Assembly: GCA_002391105.1 (NCBI GenBank)
Contig: DGRT01000128.1
Location: 1-7,471 of the forward strand
Direction: 5' to 3'
DNA length: 7,471 nucleotides
Source: Lachnospiraceae bacterium UBA4381
GTDB taxonomy: Bacteria > Bacillota > Clostridia > Lachnospirales > Lachnospiraceae
How positions within the stretch are numbered: position 1 is the stretch's first letter; each line of letters opens with the position of its first letter. The position numbers were made by a program, and so were the translations under genes. The notes under the pieces are model-generated. The model did no database searches. It was not told the origin of the DNA and saw only the letters and a program-made list of their open reading frames with translations. This document shows positions 5,620-7,471 of the stretch, one piece after another.

Positions 5620-6123
5620 TTACATTCCTTCTATAAGATTAACAGTAACCGTCTTCTCCTGCTGATCTACGCCTAATACAAATTCCGGGATATCCAATAT
5701 ATATTTTATGGAATCATCATTACAGCGAACTATAAATATAGTCTGATCAGCACCATTTTCTGTATAATCTTCAAGAATACCTATCTTATTACCATTGGCT
5801 ACTACATCATAGCCGATAATATCAGCCAGATAGTATTCGCCCTCTTCCAGTGGTATAGCGGCTTCCCTTGCCACATAAAGCTCTATTCCGCGAAGCTTTT
5901 CAACCTCATCAATATTTGTATATTCCTTAAAGCCAAGAACAGGCATTCCCTTCTTGAACTTACAGCTTACTACGTGCACTTCCTTATCACCATCTTTCAG
6001 TCTAAGGAAACATTCATCAAGATAAGTATATCTTTCAAGGTCTTCAGAAGTAGGAAATATACTTATCTCTCCTCTGACTCCATGTGGTGATGAAAGAACA
6101 CCGATTCTGAACATATCTTCCAT
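5620..6123 (-). CDS. rimM: Ribosome maturation factor RimM
   Basis: RimM helps late assembly of the 30S head and binds ribosomal protein uS19. It acts in the cytoplasm. The N-terminal RimM domain begins RIGVLSSPHGVRGEISIFP and continues with GFKEYTNIDEVEKLRG. The C-terminal PRC-barrel domain begins EGEYYLADIIGYDV and ends LDIPEFVLGVD...VTVNLIEGM. The start is uncertain. ATG 6123 (MEDMFRIG, 167 residues) best fits the family's N-terminus but lacks a clear ribosome binding site. GTG 6138 would add five residues (172), and ATG 6114 would remove three. trmD follows after 66 nt. Upstream, a terminator-like hairpin and a second hairpin separate it from khpA, and I see no convincing promoter of its own, so expression probably relies on read-through. 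Confidence 0.95.
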   Translation of the reverse strand: MEDMFRIGVLSSPHGVRGEISIFPTSEDLERYTYLDECFLRLKDGDKEVHVVSCKFKKGMPVLGFKEYTNIDEVEKLRGIELYVAREAAIPLEEGEYYLADIIGYDVVANGNKIGILEDYTENGADQTIFIVRCNDDSIKYILDIPEFVLGVDQQEKTVTVNLIEGM

Positions 6124-6158
6124 GATTGATTTACTCACACTTTCTTAACTTAGTACCA

Positions 6159-6175
6159 CTGATACTTCGTATCAG
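6159..6175 (-). promoter_or_regulatory. Hairpin in the rimM leader
   Basis: A perfect 7-bp stem CTGATAC/GTATCAG closes a GAA triloop (as transcribed). Beyond a mismatch the flanks partly continue the pairing. It lies about 35 nt before ATG 6123 and has no T-run. It may be a leader RNA structure or chance; no known family is recognised. Confidence 0.4.
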
Positions 6176-6213
6176 AGTCCTTTCTTCGCAATCACTCTTA
6201 TTACATCATAGAA

Positions 6214-6239
6214 TAAAAGCCGTAGCACTGCTACGGCTT
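6214..6239 (-). terminator. Terminator-like hairpin between khpA and rimM
   Basis: AAGCCGTAG and CTACGGCTT (6217-6225 and 6231-6239) form a 9-bp GC-rich stem with a 5-nt loop. The transcript reads CGGCTTTTATTC afterwards, a short T-tract. It lies 18 nt past the khpA stop. Because rimM and trmD follow with no clear promoter, it more likely reduces read-through than ends transcription completely. Confidence 0.65.
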
Positions 6240-6256
6240 ATTCCAGTAAGATACTA

Positions 6257-6484
6257 TTATCTAATATCTACAATGACCTTCTTGTCGCCTTTAGAAGAAG
6301 CGGCTTTAACTACAGTTCTGATAGACTTGGCTATCCTGCCGCCCTTACCTATTACTTTACCCATGTCTTCCGGAGCAACAGCAAGCTCAAGCACTGTAGT
6401 ATCACCTTCTACTGTTTCGGTAACTACAACTTTGTCAGGGTTGTCGACTAGAGATCTAGCAATGACTTCAACTAACTCCTTCAC
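6257..6484 (-). CDS. khpA: KH-domain RNA-binding protein KhpA
   Basis: KhpA is a 75-residue single KH-domain protein. It is known in Firmicutes as a partner of KhpB/Jag in RNA binding and as a factor affecting cell elongation and division. The sequence is almost only the KH fold: helix MKELVEVIARSLV, a beta pair (VVVTETVEG, TTVLELAVA), then the GxxG loop in GKVIGKGGRIAKSIR (about 42-56), and the final strand KKVIVDIR. The start is GTG at 6484, supported by GGAGG at 6496-6492 spaced 7 nt. It follows rpsP by 17 nt, the usual placement (ylqC locus), and is probably co-transcribed with it. A terminator-like hairpin follows. Length and motifs are normal. Confidence 0.96.
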   Translation of the reverse strand: MKELVEVIARSLVDNPDKVVVTETVEGDTTVLELAVAPEDMGKVIGKGGRIAKSIRTVVKAASSKGDKKVIVDIR

Positions 6485-6491
6485 AGTCTTA

Positions 6492-6496
6492 CCTCC
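6492..6496 (-). promoter_or_regulatory. Ribosome binding site fixing the khpA GTG start
   Basis: GGAGG 7 nt before GTG 6484, in the 17-nt gap after the rpsP stop, supports the non-ATG start and the full KH domain. Confidence 0.8.
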
Positions 6497-6501
6497 AGTA
6501 A

Positions 6502-6747
6502 TTATTTCTCAATACCTGCCTTCTTAAGAAGCTTAGCAACTGTTTCTGTAGGCTGTGCACCTGAAGCAAGCCATTTCTTAGCAGCCTCTTCATCTACCTT
6601 GAACATTGTAGGCTCCTGATTTGGATCATAAGAACCGATCTCATCAATAACCTTACCATCTCTTGCTGTTCTTGAATCAGCAACTACAACTCTGTAGATA
6701 GGATGCTTCTTGTAACCAAGTCTGCGAAGTCTGATTTTTACTGCCAT
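6502..6747 (-). CDS. rpsP: 30S ribosomal protein bS16
   Basis: bS16 is a small-subunit protein that binds 16S rRNA early in assembly. The 81 residues carry the standard signature: MAVKIRLRRLGYKKHPIYRVVVADSR at the N-terminus (read as two blocks), DGKVIDEIGSYDP in the middle, and WLASGAQPTETVAKLLKKAGI at the C-terminus. The ATG at 6747 has GGAGG at 6761-6757, spaced 9 nt. It sits 124 nt after ffh and 17 nt before khpA, so rpsP and khpA form a tight pair. It may have its own promoter in the upstream gap (a TATAAT is visible) as well as read-through from ffh. Nothing is unusual about the protein itself. Confidence 0.99.
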   Translation of the reverse strand: MAVKIRLRRLGYKKHPIYRVVVADSRTARDGKVIDEIGSYDPNQEPTMFKVDEEAAKKWLASGAQPTETVAKLLKKAGIEK

Positions 6748-6871
6748 TTTAAATTTCCTCCATGATATATAAAATATAATATTTTCAGGGTTTTACCCAG
6801 ATGATGTGTATTATTATATATTTCCACATCTATATCTAAGTATTACAGGTGGCTATCCTGCAATACTGATT
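6748..6871 (-). promoter_or_regulatory. ffh-rpsP gap: hairpin and candidate -10
   Basis: Seven bases after the ffh stop codon there is a 9-bp hairpin (6865-6857 with 6849-6841, one G-U pair, 7-nt loop) with no T-run, so it is not a standard terminator. Further on, a perfect TATAAT at 6818-6813 lacks a good -35. A looser GATGTG/CACATC pair flanks it with a long loop. The gap may hold an rpsP promoter or mRNA processing structure. The evidence is weak. Confidence 0.35.
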
Positions 6872-7471
6872 TTAAAATCCAAAAGGTAGCTTCATGCCTC
6901 TGCGGCGTTTCTTGCTTCCTTTACCGCCCATCATATTGGACATCTGCTTCATCATCTTTCTGGTCTGCTCAAATTGCTTCATGAAGCGGTTTATCTCTGA
7001 TATATCCATGCCGCAGCCCTTTGCTATACGCTGCTTTCTGCTGATATTTATCAGGTCAGGATTCTCTCTTTCTTCCTTTGTCATAGACTGGATGATGGCT
7101 TTGGGTTTCTTCATGGCATCATCATCTATTTCAACATTTCCAAGCTTCTGACTCATTCCCGGTATCATGTTCATGATATCATTTACGCTTCCCATCTTCT
7201 CAATCTGTTCAAGCTGGGAAAGAAAATCATTAAAGTCAAATGTTGCCTTGCGGAGCTTCTGCTCCATTTCCTTAGCCTGTTCCTCGTCAATTGCAGCCTG
7301 AGCCTTTTCAATCAGCGATTCAACGTCTCCCATACCAAGTATTCGGCTTGCCATACGATCCGGATAAAATGGTTCAAGATCTGTAAGCTTCTCGCCCATA
7401 CCGGCATACATTATAGGTTTACCGGTTACAGCTCTTATGGAAAGTGCCGCACCACCTCTGGTATCACCATC
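6872..7471 (-). CDS. ffh: Signal recognition particle protein Ffh, 5' end missing
   Basis: The last 199 residues of Ffh are present; the start lies outside the window. Ffh is the SRP54 GTPase. With SRP RNA it binds signal sequences of nascent membrane proteins and delivers ribosomes to the FtsY receptor at the membrane. The fragment opens inside the G domain with DGDTRGGAALSIRAVTGKP, the G5-region GMGEKLTDLEPFYPDRMASRILGMGD, then the M domain from about residue 60. That domain has the methionine-rich signal-binding groove (FLSQLEQIEKMG, MIPGMSQKLG), the RNA-binding helix-turn region ISRKQRIAKGCGMDISEINRF, and a tail with KKRRRG ending KLPFGF. It is read in frame from the window edge. It heads the usual ffh-rpsP-khpA-rimM-trmD cluster. 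Confidence 0.97.
   Translation of the reverse strand, partial: DGDTRGGAALSIRAVTGKPIMYAGMGEKLTDLEPFYPDRMASRILGMGDVESLIEKAQAAIDEEQAKEMEQKLRKATFDFNDFLSQLEQIEKMGSVNDIMNMIPGMSQKLGNVEIDDDAMKKPKAIIQSMTKEERENPDLINISRKQRIAKGCGMDISEINRFMKQFEQTRKMMKQMSNMMGGKGSKKRRRGMKLPFGF

Noticed and set aside
6126..6527. Plus-strand frame opposite khpA and the rimM leader
   Set aside because: It crosses the khpA gene and a terminator hairpin in antisense, and its product is low-complexity Ser/Thr/Leu-rich.
1..7471. Mobile element, CRISPR array, tRNA/rRNA, defence or biosynthetic cassette
   Set aside because: No transposase, integrase, repeat-spacer pattern, tRNA-like fold or such gene set is visible; genes are core-type with similar composition throughout.

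Overview
The window carries eleven protein genes, all on the minus strand, so transcription runs from high to low coordinates. Gene content and protein style (Ffh/S16/KhpA/RimM/TrmD housekeeping block, a Gly-Gly-Ser-Gly-Ile-Gly type sensor kinase, a small DUF6465-like protein, AT-rich intergenic DNA, AGGAGG-type ribosome binding sites) point to a low-to-mid GC Clostridia member, most likely Lachnospiraceae (inference; genus not resolved). No mobile element, CRISPR array, tRNA or rRNA was seen.

Region 1 (7471 to 4822) is the SRP/ribosome-maturation cluster: the C-terminal part of ffh (cut by the window edge), rpsP (bS16), khpA (KH-domain RNA-binding protein), rimM (30S maturation factor) and trmD (tRNA m1G37 methyltransferase). 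The order is the usual Firmicutes one, with two features of note. A terminator-like hairpin and a second hairpin lie in the 133-nt khpA-rimM gap. Also, rplS, which commonly follows trmD, is not there.

Region 2 (4788 to 4071) is a single-gene unit: a near-consensus promoter, a predicted lipoprotein of unknown function, and a textbook intrinsic terminator.

Region 3 (4031 to 1331) holds a two-component system. An OmpR-family response regulator overlaps its membrane-bound histidine kinase by one base (TAATG). A 72-residue DUF6465-like protein with a TTG start follows, then a strong terminator. A long imperfect palindrome sits between the regulator's likely promoter and its start codon and is a candidate operator or leader hairpin.

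Region 4 (1331 to 1) starts with a promoter tucked against that terminator and carries hisH then hisF (cut by the window edge). Together these form imidazole glycerol phosphate synthase, which makes ImGP and AICAR in histidine biosynthesis. HisF carries an extra stretch of about 22 residues just after its catalytic Asp130.

Overall this is an ordinary core-genome region. I found no convincing undescribed system. The points most worth checking are the palindrome before the response regulator, the HisF insertion, the split in the rpsP-trmD operon, and the uncharacterised lipoprotein and small protein flanking the two-component system. No gene-free stretch exceeds 300 bases.
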